Origin: JBCAXA01 sp038749025
GTDB taxonomy: Bacteria > Pseudomonadota > Gammaproteobacteria > Steroidobacterales > Woeseiaceae
Direction: 5' to 3'
NCBI GenBank assembly: GCA_038749025.1
Contig: JBCDIL010000001.1
Span: 1-64,000 of the forward strand
Length of the DNA: 64,000 nucleotides
The notes below the pieces were generated by a model that did not search any database, was not told the origin of the DNA, and saw nothing but the letters and a program-made list of their open reading frames with translations. This document shows, one piece after another, positions 11,487 through 19,990 of the stretch. The translations under genes were made by a program, and so were the position numbers. The stretch's first letter is position 1. Each line of letters starts with the position of its first letter.

Positions 11487-12437
11487 ATGACGGCTTTTCG
11501 ACCCCTGATTTTGGTAGTTGCCACACTCGCTACCGTTACCGCGCTGACGCTAGCCCGTGCTGGCGATGAACGCTCGGTGGCGCTTAATCAAGCAATCGCA
11601 GAACAGGAGACTGCGCTCGACAATCGTATCGGTGTGTTCGTACTCGACACAGCGACTGGACGCCTATTTGGTTACCGTGCCGACGAACGCTTTGCCACCG
11701 CGTCAGCCTTCAAGATTTTGCTTGCCGGTGCTGTGCTAGCGCGCATCGATGCCGGCGAGTTCACGCTAGACACGACCGTACCGATGGCGGGTGCCGAGAT
11801 TCAACCGCATTCGCCAGTGACCGGAAAACTCGATAAGGACGCCCACATCTCCGTCGCCTCGCTCTGCCAAGCGGCCGTTGAGACCAGCGACAACACGGCC
11901 ACCAACATGTTGCTCGATCTCCTTGGCGGACCAGCGGCGTTTACCAACGACCTGCGCACACTCGGCGATAGCGTTACGCGACTCGATCGGTGGGAAATGG
12001 AGCTCAACACCAACATCCCTGGCGATCCGCGCGACACGACAACACCGGCAGCGATGGCGACGACGCTCGCAACGCTGTTGAAACCCGGCACGCTCGGCGA
12101 TGCACACCGGCAGCAACTGATCGTCTGGTTACGCGACTCAGTCACGGGCAAAGCACGGCTGCGCGCCGGCTTGCCGGAGGAGTGGCAAGTCGGTGATAAG
12201 ACCGGTACGGGCAACAACGGCGCCGTCAACGATGTCGCCGTCGCTTGGCCGACAGATGACGCACCGCTGATCATCGTGGTACTGATGGATGGTGGCGAAG
12301 CCGATATCCCGACGCACAACAATGCGCACGCGGGGATCGCAACCGCTGTGACTCAGTGGATGACGGCTCTACAGAGCGAGCAACAACTGAGTAACTCGAT
12401 CGGGATCGATCAGCATACCGAGGCGCTGAGTCGGTAA
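11487..12437 (+). CDS. Class A beta-lactamase
   Basis: A 316-aa periplasmic serine beta-lactamase that would hydrolyse beta-lactam antibiotics. The signal peptide is LILVVATLATVTALTLARA. Catalytic motifs are complete: S73-A-F-K76 (SxxK), S134-D-N136 (SDN), E170 in RWEMELN (omega-loop glutamate) and K238-T-G240. The ORF opens at 11439, but the ATG at 11487 begins the signal peptide. No ampR-type regulator is adjacent and no mobile element is near, so it looks like a chromosomal resident gene. The 3' end overlaps the convergent hydrolase gene by 69 bp. Substrate range cannot be read from the sequence. Confidence 0.92.
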   Translation: MTAFRPLILVVATLATVTALTLARAGDERSVALNQAIAEQETALDNRIGVFVLDTATGRLFGYRADERFATASAFKILLAGAVLARIDAGEFTLDTTVPMAGAEIQPHSPVTGKLDKDAHISVASLCQAAVETSDNTATNMLLDLLGGPAAFTNDLRTLGDSVTRLDRWEMELNTNIPGDPRDTTTPAAMATTLATLLKPGTLGDAHRQQLIVWLRDSVTGKARLRAGLPEEWQVGDKTGTGNNGAVNDVAVAWPTDDAPLIIVVLMDGGEADIPTHNNAHAGIATAVTQWMTALQSEQQLSNSIGIDQHTEALSR

Positions 12438-13169
12438 GTCGACCCAATCCCAGCCTGCTTCCTTCGCCGGTCCGTACATGGCTGCACTGGTTTGTCGGTA
12501 TTGTTGCCCAACGCAATGGACGTACGCGCGCGGTAACCCTTGCCAACCGCCGTTTTCGAACGACACGGAGTCCGTCCATTGCTTCGCCGGGTGAAGGGTG
12601 AGCCGGCGGCGTACCGACGCGGCGATGTCTGGGTACTGCTCCGGCTCAATCAACATCCGTAGCGGGTACTCGGCAAAAAAATCCATCAAGTAACCATCGA
12701 CAAACTTCTTTTGCCGGTCTTGCCACCAAGATGGCCATACGCCATCGTCGTCCTGCATGACCCATGCCGGTCGTTCGGGCGTTGGAATAAACGCATCAAA
12801 GAATACAACTCGGCGGATACGGTCCCGCAAAGCATCACAAACACCGGTTGCGGTTATGCCGCCGAACGAGTGCGCAACTAGCGTCACGTCGTCGAGGTCT
12901 TCGTTATCGATTACGGCCAGGACATCATTGATATGCGTCGCGAGCCCAACCTCTGGCGTCCTTAGGTGCGCGCGCTCGCCGACGCCGGTACACGTCACGG
13001 CAAACGCGCGGTGTCCTTCGCGGATCAAACGGTTTGCAACAGGCGTCCAAACCCAGCCGCCGTGCCAGGTACCGGGGATCAACACGAAGTCGCGGCGCGG
13101 TGCGGCTGAGACTTTACTCGCCGCCAGCAAACCCAGCGTGGCGTTAAAACAATCGCGGCGCGTCAGCAT
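12369..13169 (-). CDS. Alpha/beta hydrolase lacking the usual catalytic histidine
   Basis: A 266-aa protein of the salicylate-esterase/pyrethroid-hydrolase-like branch. Start LTRRDCFNATLGLLAASKVSA looks like a Tat-type signal. Oxyanion segment GTWHGGW, nucleophile elbow AHSFGG with S101, and FFDAFIP are present. Where the family has LPTGHDxM near the C-terminus this protein reads LPTQRLGML, so the catalytic His is missing. It may be inactive as an esterase or use another base. It overlaps the 3' end of the beta-lactamase gene by 69 bp, tail to tail. Confidence 0.8.
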   Translation of the reverse strand: MLTRRDCFNATLGLLAASKVSAAPRRDFVLIPGTWHGGWVWTPVANRLIREGHRAFAVTCTGVGERAHLRTPEVGLATHINDVLAVIDNEDLDDVTLVAHSFGGITATGVCDALRDRIRRVVFFDAFIPTPERPAWVMQDDDGVWPSWWQDRQKKFVDGYLMDFFAEYPLRMLIEPEQYPDIAASVRRRLTLHPAKQWTDSVSFENGGWQGLPRAYVHCVGQQYRQTSAAMYGPAKEAGWDWVDLPTQRLGMLIDPDRVTQLLLAL

Positions 13170-13202
13170 GAGCGCAACCGGGGACTCGTCTTAGCGCGAA
13201 GA

Positions 13203-13619
13203 CTACGCATCGAACAGCGCTGCAAATCGAGCTTTGATGGTTGCTTCATCAACATCTTCAACCTGTTGCGATAAAAACCATTCGTAACCACTGGGGCAAC
13301 GGACCAGCGACTGGCGGGCCCCGTGGAATTGGTCTTCCGGTTGACGCAAGACTTCGCCGCCGGCGTCAGCCGCCCGCGCGGTTGCCGCATCGCAATCGCT
13401 AACCGGCAGAACGAATCGAGCGGACGATCCGATCGTCGTCGCCGCTCCCGTCTCCGCCAACATTATCGTCGCTCCGTCGATAGACAGTTCCGCGTGCATG
13501 ACCGCGTGGTTCGGGCCGACTAGGCGGTAGCGTTCCTCGCCACCGAAGGCGGCGGCATAAAAAGCGATCGCAGCGTCTGCGTTGTCAACACCAAGGTAAA
13601 TCACCGGGTGTGTGTTCAT
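13203..13619 (-). CDS. VOC-family (glyoxalase-fold) protein, PhnB-like
   Basis: A 138-aa single VOC domain. YLGVDNADAAIAFYAAAFGGEERYR followed by HAELSIDGATIMLAE and a final CPSGYEWFL matches the PhnB/glyoxalase superfamily, where two beta-alpha-beta-beta-beta modules bind a metal or ligand. ATG 13619 lies after AGGG; the longer frame to 13799 has no support. It is 33 bp upstream of the alpha/beta hydrolase on the same strand, possibly co-transcribed. Substrate unknown. Confidence 0.8.
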   Translation of the reverse strand: MNTHPVIYLGVDNADAAIAFYAAAFGGEERYRLVGPNHAVMHAELSIDGATIMLAETGAATTIGSSARFVLPVSDCDAATARAADAGGEVLRQPEDQFHGARQSLVRCPSGYEWFLSQQVEDVDEATIKARFAALFDA

Positions 13620-13764
13620 CGCCCTAGACCTTTGCATCGATGTACTGGCGGCACTGGCAGCGGACCGAACCGCCAACTGCAAGGTATCGCCAACCACTGA
13701 GTCGTCGGCGTGATTACCTGACAGTACGGCGTTATTCTGTCTGAATCCAGTAATAGGTAGTGAC

Positions 13765-14673
13765 ATGGTTAATGCGTGGCGTACGGTGTCGATTGGCATC
13801 GCCGATTTCGGACCCGTCCAAAAATTGTGGCTCGATCAAATGGGTTTTGAGTTGGTCGCCGAGAAAGCGGGACCAGATGCAGCCTTGGCAGAACTCTGGA
13901 GCATCGCGCCCGATACGATCGCCCATCAGTGGCTAGTGGCGTGCCCGAACGTCAACGCCGGTCAACTGCATTTTGTGCAATTCACTGAATCGGTGGCGGC
14001 GGTTCGCGATGGCGCCGCGGCGTTCGATTTATGTCCGAAAAACTTGGATATTTACGTCGACGATATCGCTGCACGGGTAACCGAGTGCAAAACGGCTGGC
14101 TTTTCGTTTCGCACCGATGAGCACGCTGACGTTAAAGCACCGGACGGCACACAGTTTCGCGAAATTCACTTACCGTCGCATGACGCCATCAACGTCGTAC
14201 TGCTAGAAGTCGTTGGCCAATCGCTGCCGTTTACGCCGGCGGGATTCGCGGGGGTCGGCCCAATTGTCGTTACCGTTGACGATGCCAACGCCGAATCCGC
14301 ATTTTTTGAAGCGATGGGCTTCACGCCGAATGCGCACAACGTACTTTCCGGTCCGGTGATCGAAAAGATGATCGGCTTACCGAGTGGCGCCATACTCGAC
14401 ATCACGATGATGGGCGACAAAAACCACCCGTTCGGCGAGATGGAAATTATTCAGTACGGCGGCACCAATGGCCGCAACCTCTACGCGTCGACGCAAGCGC
14501 CTGCGCGCGGGATCTTGGAGCTGCACTTTCACACGGATGATCCGGACGCGCTGTCGAAAACTCTGGGCAGACCCATTACGGTTCTTAACGTCACCGACAC
14601 ATTGCTCGCGCGAGGGCCGGCTTACCGGCTACGTTCGCCAGTCGGTCTAACGGTCACGCTATGGCCGACTTAG
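13765..14673 (+). CDS. Two-domain VOC-family protein
   Basis: A 302-aa protein with two glyoxalase-type halves. The first runs from VSIGIADFGPVQKLWLDQMGFELV to FREIHLPSHDAINVVLLEV, the second from GVGPIVVTVDDANAESAFFEAMGFTP to LRSPVGLTVTLWPT. Such proteins include extradiol dioxygenases and lyases, but the metal-ligand set is not clear enough to assign a reaction. The start ATG follows AGGTAGTG. It is the only plus-strand gene between the hydrolase group and the riboswitch. Confidence 0.75.
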   Translation: MVNAWRTVSIGIADFGPVQKLWLDQMGFELVAEKAGPDAALAELWSIAPDTIAHQWLVACPNVNAGQLHFVQFTESVAAVRDGAAAFDLCPKNLDIYVDDIAARVTECKTAGFSFRTDEHADVKAPDGTQFREIHLPSHDAINVVLLEVVGQSLPFTPAGFAGVGPIVVTVDDANAESAFFEAMGFTPNAHNVLSGPVIEKMIGLPSGAILDITMMGDKNHPFGEMEIIQYGGTNGRNLYASTQAPARGILELHFHTDDPDALSKTLGRPITVLNVTDTLLARGPAYRLRSPVGLTVTLWPT

Positions 14674-14744
14674 TTAATCCGTGACGAGTTTTGACATAAG
14701 CGTACACGGTCGTTGACACGGCCCAAACGTCGTAGCACTCTCGG

Positions 14745-14828
14745 CGTGTGACAAAGGCACACCTTCCGAAAGGAAGGGTCGCAAAGCTACCGGTCTAAGG
14801 GGAATACCTATGACAGCGGAGTTGCCCA
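14745..14828 (+). promoter_or_regulatory. Cyclic di-GMP-I (GEMM) riboswitch aptamer
   Basis: All main GEMM-I blocks occur in order: AAAGGCACACC, a hairpin CTTCC-GAAA-GGAAG with the GNRA tetraloop (14768-14771), GGGTCGCAAAGC, GGTCTAAGG (tetraloop receptor side) and TATGACAGCGGAGTTGCC. It senses c-di-GMP. An ATG at 14810 lies within the aptamer (TATGACAGC block), so the ORF starting there is not a gene. Confidence 0.85.
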
Positions 14829-14941
14829 GCAAGGCGGCAGATAGCCGCCAACTCGAGGCCTCCATTCGCGTTCTAGCCGACCACTGGTCAAATAGCGGTC
14901 GCGTTCGCGTGTCCAAGGTTAGCAGATCCGTTGCTTCGCGC

Positions 14942-14985
14942 CCTTCCTTGGAAGGTGTGCCGCCCCCAATGGCCGTTAGGAGGCA
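14942..14985 (+). promoter_or_regulatory. Riboswitch expression platform sequestering the ribosome site
   Basis: GGAAGGTGTGCC (14950-14961) is a perfect 12-nt complement of the aptamer segment GGCACACCTTCC (14756-14767). It can instead form a local hairpin with CCTTCC (14942-14947). TGCCGCC (14958-14964) can pair with GGAGGCA (14979-14985), which contains the ribosome site of the next gene, with one mismatch. The three pairings exclude each other. The predicted logic is that ligand binding frees the segment and hides the ribosome site, an OFF switch. Confidence 0.6.
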
Positions 14986-14993
14986 ACCTCGAG

Positions 14994-16385
14994 ATGCGCA
15001 ATGCTCAGATGATCGATTGGCGCCGAAGCGCGAAGGCACGTAAGGAAAAAGACCCCAACATCCGGCGCGGTGCCGGCGGTGAGCGAACCGCCATCGTCCG
15101 ACCGAATAATATACCGACGCTGGTCGCGACGCTCAGCCTAGAGCAACGGCGCGCAACACCGATACGTGCTTTGGGTGCCGGCAGCTCGGCAACCGCCTGC
15201 AATACCGCCGCGGGCGGCACGCTGGTCGACATGACCGACCTGACCAAGGTCATCGAACACACCGACGACTACGTCCGTGTCCAGGCAGGGATGCGAATCA
15301 CCGAGCTAACAGCGGTGCTTGCCGCGCGTGGCCAAGAGATCCCCGGCTGCCTCGACATGCCGGACCGTACCGTCGGTGGCGCGATCACGAGCGCGTCGTT
15401 CGGGCCATCATGCTCATCTGATGGGGCCTTGTTTGCCCGCAATGTCATCGAGATGACGGTGGTTACACCGGAAGGTAAGTTGATACGGATTGATCAGTCA
15501 CGTAAAGAGCATTTGAGCGTCTTTCGGATGAGCTACGGCTTACTCGGTATCGTCGCCGAAGTGACGCTGCGCGTACGCGACGAACGGCCGATGATTCGCC
15601 GGCACAAGAAAGTCGCCTTTGGGACATTCACCGCTGAATTTGACCGTCTTGTCGACTCACCGTTGGGTCTAAAGTTTTACCTGATGCCGTTTAAGGGCTT
15701 GGTCTACACGGAGATGCGCCGCTTCGACGATGCCGGTGCCAACACGAAGCGACTGCCGTGGAAACTCAAAGACTGGGGCGAAACGGCGGTGCTACCGAGC
15801 ATTTGCGGCAGCATCAAATCGCTAGTACCGATCTCAAGCGTTCGTTACTCGTTAATCGATCAAGTCCAAGGGGTCGGTCAGACGCTCTTTAACAACCGTC
15901 TCGTCGCGGAGGGCGCAGCGAGCGAAGAAACGTTGGGCTCGACCAGCAGCCGCCTCCCTCGCCCGACGCTTAAGTACTCGACTTGGTGCTTTCCCGCCGC
16001 CGACTTTGGCATTGTTGTGCAAGCCTACCGAGCGTTCTGCCGCGACTACTACCGCGAAAACAAATTCCGCTGCGACATGCCGAGCGTTGGCTTCCGGCTG
16101 GCCGTTGATCGTTCGGCGCTGCTATCGCCGTCGTTCGAAGAGCCGATGATCGCGTTACGGGCAACTAGCTCCCCGCATCCTGCCTGGGAGGACTTCGCCC
16201 TCGAGTACTCGACCTTTGCCCGGCAATGGGGCGGCCTGCCGATCTTCAACCAAAGCGTGAATGTTGAAATGGACTACGCTGCGGAGGCCTACGGGTCACG
16301 GCTTGAGTTTTTCCGCCGCACGCGACGGCAACTCGACCCCGATAATCGGCTACTGAATCCGTTTCTTGCACAGTACTTTTGTTGA
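14994..16385 (+). CDS. FAD-binding oxidase, aldonolactone-oxidase-like
   Basis: A 463-aa flavoprotein with an N-terminal PCMH/VAO FAD domain: AIVRPNNIPTLVATL, RALGAGSSATACNTAAGGTLVDMTDL, VQAGMRITELTAVLAARGQEIPGCLDMPDRTVGGAITSASFG, then YGLLGIVAEVTLRV. The C-terminus (QWGGLPIFNQSVNVEM, LDPDNRLLNPFL) resembles L-gulono/D-arabinono-1,4-lactone oxidases. No N-terminal Sec signal is seen. ATG 14994 follows AGGAGG by 10 nt. Translation should be under the c-di-GMP riboswitch just upstream. True substrate is unknown; a role in surface or biofilm-linked sugar chemistry is only an inference from that control. Confidence 0.82.
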   Translation: MRNAQMIDWRRSAKARKEKDPNIRRGAGGERTAIVRPNNIPTLVATLSLEQRRATPIRALGAGSSATACNTAAGGTLVDMTDLTKVIEHTDDYVRVQAGMRITELTAVLAARGQEIPGCLDMPDRTVGGAITSASFGPSCSSDGALFARNVIEMTVVTPEGKLIRIDQSRKEHLSVFRMSYGLLGIVAEVTLRVRDERPMIRRHKKVAFGTFTAEFDRLVDSPLGLKFYLMPFKGLVYTEMRRFDDAGANTKRLPWKLKDWGETAVLPSICGSIKSLVPISSVRYSLIDQVQGVGQTLFNNRLVAEGAASEETLGSTSSRLPRPTLKYSTWCFPAADFGIVVQAYRAFCRDYYRENKFRCDMPSVGFRLAVDRSALLSPSFEEPMIALRATSSPHPAWEDFALEYSTFARQWGGLPIFNQSVNVEMDYAAEAYGSRLEFFRRTRRQLDPDNRLLNPFLAQYFC

Positions 16386-16389
16386 CACA

Positions 16390-16425
16390 AAAAAAGCCGG
16401 GGTGGTAACCGCCCCGGCTTATTTG
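16390..16425. terminator. Bidirectional intrinsic terminator
   Basis: AAGCCGGGG (16394-16402) pairs with CCCCGGCTT (16412-16420), with an A run on the left and a T-rich run on the right. It serves the FAD oxidase on plus and the TonB receptor on minus, which converge here. Confidence 0.85.
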
Positions 16426-16453
16426 TGTTGCTTAACCGCTAAGCATCGTTAGC

Positions 16454-18727
16454 TTAGAAGTCCCACTGCAGCTCCATGCCAATACGGCGACCGCGCATCA
16501 GCGGCGCGAATGTACCACCGAGCGGAACCGGTCCAAGCAGTGACGGCAGCTGCGTGTCGTTGCCGTGCTGGACCTCGTTCGACAGGTTGTTGCCGTAGAA
16601 CGTCAGTCGGGCGCCGGCGTCGACAAAGTCGAAGCTAATGCTCGCATCCAAACGGTTTTGCTCGTTCAAGAAGCCGCGGTTATCGTCGGTGTACGCAGCC
16701 TCATCGCGGTAGGCGTAGTTCGTGTTGAAGACCACCTCGCCGAAGCCGGTCGGTACAAAGTACGACAGACCAGCGTTCAACGTCAGCGGCGCCAAACGCG
16801 GAATGTCGAGCGACTCGTCCGACCCGTTGATTACACCATCACCATTGAGATCGAAAATGACGTTCGAGTAGTCGCTATCGACGTAACCGACGGCGCCGTT
16901 GAACACGAAGTTGTCAGTTAAAGAAACGGTCAGATCTAACTCGATCCCCCAGATATCAGCATCCGCCGTGTTGCGGATAACTTGCACGACACCAGCAATC
17001 GGGTCCGCCAAGTTGATCTCGCGTTGCAGATCGGTCATTTGATTCAGGAAGATTGCGCCGTTGAATCGGGCATTCCCTGGCTCCGATTTAAAGCCGATTT
17101 CGAACGAATCGATTTGCTCGTCCTCGAATGGACCCGGCCCTAAGTTAACGGTATCGATAGCCGTGTTGCGGAAGTTGTAACCGCCGGCACGAAACGCTCG
17201 CGCCCAATGGCCATAGAAGCGCAGCGATTCGTTCGCTTCGTAGGTCAAGCCAATTTTCGGCGACAGATTGTCGGTTGAAAATTGATCGACAAAGTCGAAC
17301 GAGCACTGACGAGACACCCGGTTATCGTTGCCTGCGACGACACATTGCGAGTTGATGTTTCGGATCAGCGAGGCAATCCAGACATCTTTGTCTTCGTCGG
17401 TGTAACGAATGCCGACGTTGACACCCCAACGATCACTGAGGAAGTAATCGCCTTGTACGAACAAACCAATCGTACGGTGATCTTGGACGCCGCCGCCATC
17501 TTGCGTTGATGCGCCACCCAGCAAGCGGCGCGCTTCCCCGTAATTGATATTCTGCTCGAAGAAGAACGCACCGGTCGTAAAGTTCAGCGCGCCGTCAAAA
17601 AACGTGCCGTTGTAGCGCAGCTCATTCGACACCTGGTCTTGTTCGATCGATGCATCGGCGTGGAAAAGAAACGCCGGGGTCGAATCGATGTCGCTGGTCG
17701 TCAACTGAGCGAATTCGCGCCAGCCGAAAATGTTGGTGATCGTGCCATCGCCGAACGGAACGCCAATGTTGGCTTCGACAATAAACTGGTCCCATTCAGA
17801 ATCGTTTGAGCCACGCTCGTCGATCGAAAAGTCAAACGAGTCACGATCGAAGTTAACGATCTGGCCATCGACGCCGAATCCGTTGGTATGCGATTGCCCC
17901 GCTGGGCCCTCGCCTTCGGTGTCGCCGGTTTCGTATTTCAGTATCAGCTCAAGCACGTCGTTGGGTGTGAATTTCAATGCGCCACGAACGACCGTTGTTT
18001 GGTTCTCACCGAATGGCTGTCCATCAAAGCCATTCTCGAACCAACCGTCGTCTTCGTTTTGGTAGACAGCAATTTTGCCGCTCAAGACGTCTTCCATAAT
18101 CGGACCGGACAAGACCGCTTGCGCGTAGAAGTTGGCGCCGGTGCCGCGGGCACCGGACTCAGCGGCCACCTTGCCCTGAAAGACGAACTCGTCGGTTGGG
18201 TCCATCGTGTTGATCAAGATCGCGCCGCCGGTCACGTTGCGCCCGAACAGCACGCCTTGCGGGCCGCGCAGCGCTTCAACCGACTCCAGATCGAACGTGT
18301 CGGTGATAACACCTTGGTTAATGCCGAGGTACATACCGTCGACAAACACGCCCACCGCCGGCTCGATCGATGGGATCGATGAGTTGACGCCAAGACCGCG
18401 GATGGCGAAGTTCGCCGATCCCGGCGCGGTGCCGATGTCGTCCAACGAGATATTGGGCATTTTGAAACTGAGATCGCCCATGTTGCGCACTTGGAACGCA
18501 TCGAGCTGATCTGTACCGAACGCCGTGATCGCAACAGGTGCATCCTGCGCATCAACACCTCCGGCTTTTTTCGTTGCGGTGACAACAACAACATCGAGAA
18601 TACCCTGTGCACCAGACGTTGACTCATTGTCAGTCTGTGCCATAGCGACAGGGATACCGGCAACCGACATCGCGGCGACGGACAAAGTGGATAAGAAAAC
18701 CGATCGAACGGTCCGAGGACTCTTCAT
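16454..18727 (-). CDS. TonB-dependent outer-membrane receptor
   Basis: A 757-aa outer-membrane importer driven by TonB-ExbB-ExbD. Signal peptide ending AMAQ, a TonB-box-like DVVVVTATKK near residue 45, plug domain (APVAITAFGTDQL, RNMGDLSFKMPNIS, FAIRGLGVNSS, VGVFVDGMYLG, VEALRGPQGVLFGRNVTGGAI), and then a 22-strand barrel ending in the aromatic W-D-F C-terminus. The plug resembles the large proteobacterial group that includes pesticin- and sugar- or xenobiotic-type receptors; the ligand is unknown. No regulator or transporter partner is adjacent. Confidence 0.93.
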   Translation of the reverse strand: MKSPRTVRSVFLSTLSVAAMSVAGIPVAMAQTDNESTSGAQGILDVVVVTATKKAGGVDAQDAPVAITAFGTDQLDAFQVRNMGDLSFKMPNISLDDIGTAPGSANFAIRGLGVNSSIPSIEPAVGVFVDGMYLGINQGVITDTFDLESVEALRGPQGVLFGRNVTGGAILINTMDPTDEFVFQGKVAAESGARGTGANFYAQAVLSGPIMEDVLSGKIAVYQNEDDGWFENGFDGQPFGENQTTVVRGALKFTPNDVLELILKYETGDTEGEGPAGQSHTNGFGVDGQIVNFDRDSFDFSIDERGSNDSEWDQFIVEANIGVPFGDGTITNIFGWREFAQLTTSDIDSTPAFLFHADASIEQDQVSNELRYNGTFFDGALNFTTGAFFFEQNINYGEARRLLGGASTQDGGGVQDHRTIGLFVQGDYFLSDRWGVNVGIRYTDEDKDVWIASLIRNINSQCVVAGNDNRVSRQCSFDFVDQFSTDNLSPKIGLTYEANESLRFYGHWARAFRAGGYNFRNTAIDTVNLGPGPFEDEQIDSFEIGFKSEPGNARFNGAIFLNQMTDLQREINLADPIAGVVQVIRNTADADIWGIELDLTVSLTDNFVFNGAVGYVDSDYSNVIFDLNGDGVINGSDESLDIPRLAPLTLNAGLSYFVPTGFGEVVFNTNYAYRDEAAYTDDNRGFLNEQNRLDASISFDFVDAGARLTFYGNNLSNEVQHGNDTQLPSLLGPVPLGGTFAPLMRGRRIGMELQWDF

Positions 18728-18822
18728 TTACAACCCCCCCAGGCCACGCTAGCAAGCGAATCAAAAACGTAAGACCGAGAGTTTAATGCATAGGCCACCG
18801 AAACCGGTACTCCTACGACGAC

Positions 18823-19596
18823 TTATTCCACCGACGAAACCCACATACCCGCCGCTTGCAGCGGTTTAGCGCCAGCTTTTTGGCTAATCCAGACGGCTAT
18901 CGCTTGCTTGCCTGCACCATATCGGGGCTCCGGTAAGGTCACGGTAGCGGACCACTGCCCGTTTACCTGCGTCAATGGGAAGGTGTCGAGATGAGTCACG
19001 ACGAAGTCATGGCGAAGTTCTCGCCCCCGGTTCTCACCGGCTTTGACTGCCGTTTTTAGGTTAAACCCGAGCCGCACAATCGTTGCCACCAACGGTGAGT
19101 CAACGGTCGCAAGGGGCTCAAATCGTAGCGAAACGTTCGCATCGGCGTGTTCGACAGTGAGCCGACCGCCGGCCATCGCCGCAGGAAAATCGGTTAGGTC
19201 GCCGCCAAAGAACTGCCGCCACTCATCGCCGTTGTAGAAGAAACCCGGCGTGTACACGGTCCGCGCGTGGCCGTCCCGAACGTGGTTGCGCTGCCGAGCG
19301 CTGAATGCCGCCGACGCGAACCGATCACGCCACCCAAGGTAGTCCCAATAGTCGACATGAAAAGCAACGGGTACGAGCGTGTCGAAGACGGCGGGGTCGT
19401 CCACCAATGCCGTAAAATACCGATCAGCCGGTGGGCAGCTGCTACAGCCCTCCGATGTATACAGCTCAAGCAGACCCACCTGCTCCGGGCCAACAACAAC
19501 GCGCTCGGATTCAGAATGCGCTTGACTGCTCAGCGCCAAAACAACGACGAGCCAAGCCAAACCATGGATTATCGAGACGTGGGATTTTTTGCTCAT
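18823..19596 (-). CDS. DUF1223 exported thioredoxin-like protein
   Basis: A 257-aa periplasmic protein of the DUF1223 family. Signal peptide ends SSQAHS. The core is LLELYTSEGCSSCPPADRYF, a thioredoxin-type CxxC (CSSC), followed by VPVAFHVDYWDYLGWRDRFA and the family landmark RTVYTPGFFYNG. DUF1223 proteins are thought to be redox proteins, but no substrate is established. The start ATG 19596 begins the signal. It stands 96 bp after the TonB receptor start on the same strand, possibly a separate transcript. Confidence 0.88.
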   Translation of the reverse strand: MSKKSHVSIIHGLAWLVVVLALSSQAHSESERVVVGPEQVGLLELYTSEGCSSCPPADRYFTALVDDPAVFDTLVPVAFHVDYWDYLGWRDRFASAAFSARQRNHVRDGHARTVYTPGFFYNGDEWRQFFGGDLTDFPAAMAGGRLTVEHADANVSLRFEPLATVDSPLVATIVRLGFNLKTAVKAGENRGRELRHDFVVTHLDTFPLTQVNGQWSATVTLPEPRYGAGKQAIAVWISQKAGAKPLQAAGMWVSSVE

Positions 19597-19627
19597 GCCG
19601 ATAAGGACCGGCGGGGTGCCGCATTTA

Positions 19628-19990
19628 TTACGCGGTTGGCGCGCCGTTCTCGACTGGCTTTAAGCGAAACTGGTACTTACGGCATGCCTTGTCAAAAGCC
19701 GTCTTCACGCTTTCCGGTTCGAATGTCGACGACTTTATTGCGCGAATCGCACTGCGATTGAAAATCCGGTGCGTGCTGCTCGATACGTACGGCCGGTAGA
19801 CGCGCCCGTTGGCAAGAATTCGAAAGCAAACCTCGACATCGCCCTCAATGCGATCACGGAACGCTCGTTTTGGGTACTCGGGCGATGTGATCACCGTCGG
19901 CTTCGGCGGTGTCGGCAGTCCATTCGGCGCTGCAGTCGCGACCGCTGCGCTCAGCACCGCCGTAGTGACGATGACAACGCTACGCAACAT
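19628..19990 (-). CDS. TonB C-terminal-domain protein
   Basis: A 120-aa protein with a cleavable signal (VIVTTAVLSAAVATAA) and a single TonB-C-like domain: SPEYPKRAFRDRIEGDVEVCFRILANGRVYRPYV, AIRAIKSSTFEPESV. It lacks the membrane anchor and proline-rich rod of true TonB, so it is probably a periplasmic TonB-C protein and not an energy transducer. Its ATG overlaps the stop of the TPR gene (TGATG), so the two are translationally coupled. Confidence 0.8.
   Translation of the reverse strand: MLRSVVIVTTAVLSAAVATAAPNGLPTPPKPTVITSPEYPKRAFRDRIEGDVEVCFRILANGRVYRPYVSSSTHRIFNRSAIRAIKSSTFEPESVKTAFDKACRKYQFRLKPVENGAPTA

Noticed and set aside
14810..15043. 77-aa plus ORF after the riboswitch
   Set aside because: Its ATG is part of the conserved aptamer block and the frame shows no family pattern; the real start is 14994.
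15889..15900. A second GCTCTTTAACAA boxA-like sequence
   Set aside because: It lies inside the FAD oxidase coding sequence and encodes conserved residues (TLFNN); no leader context.
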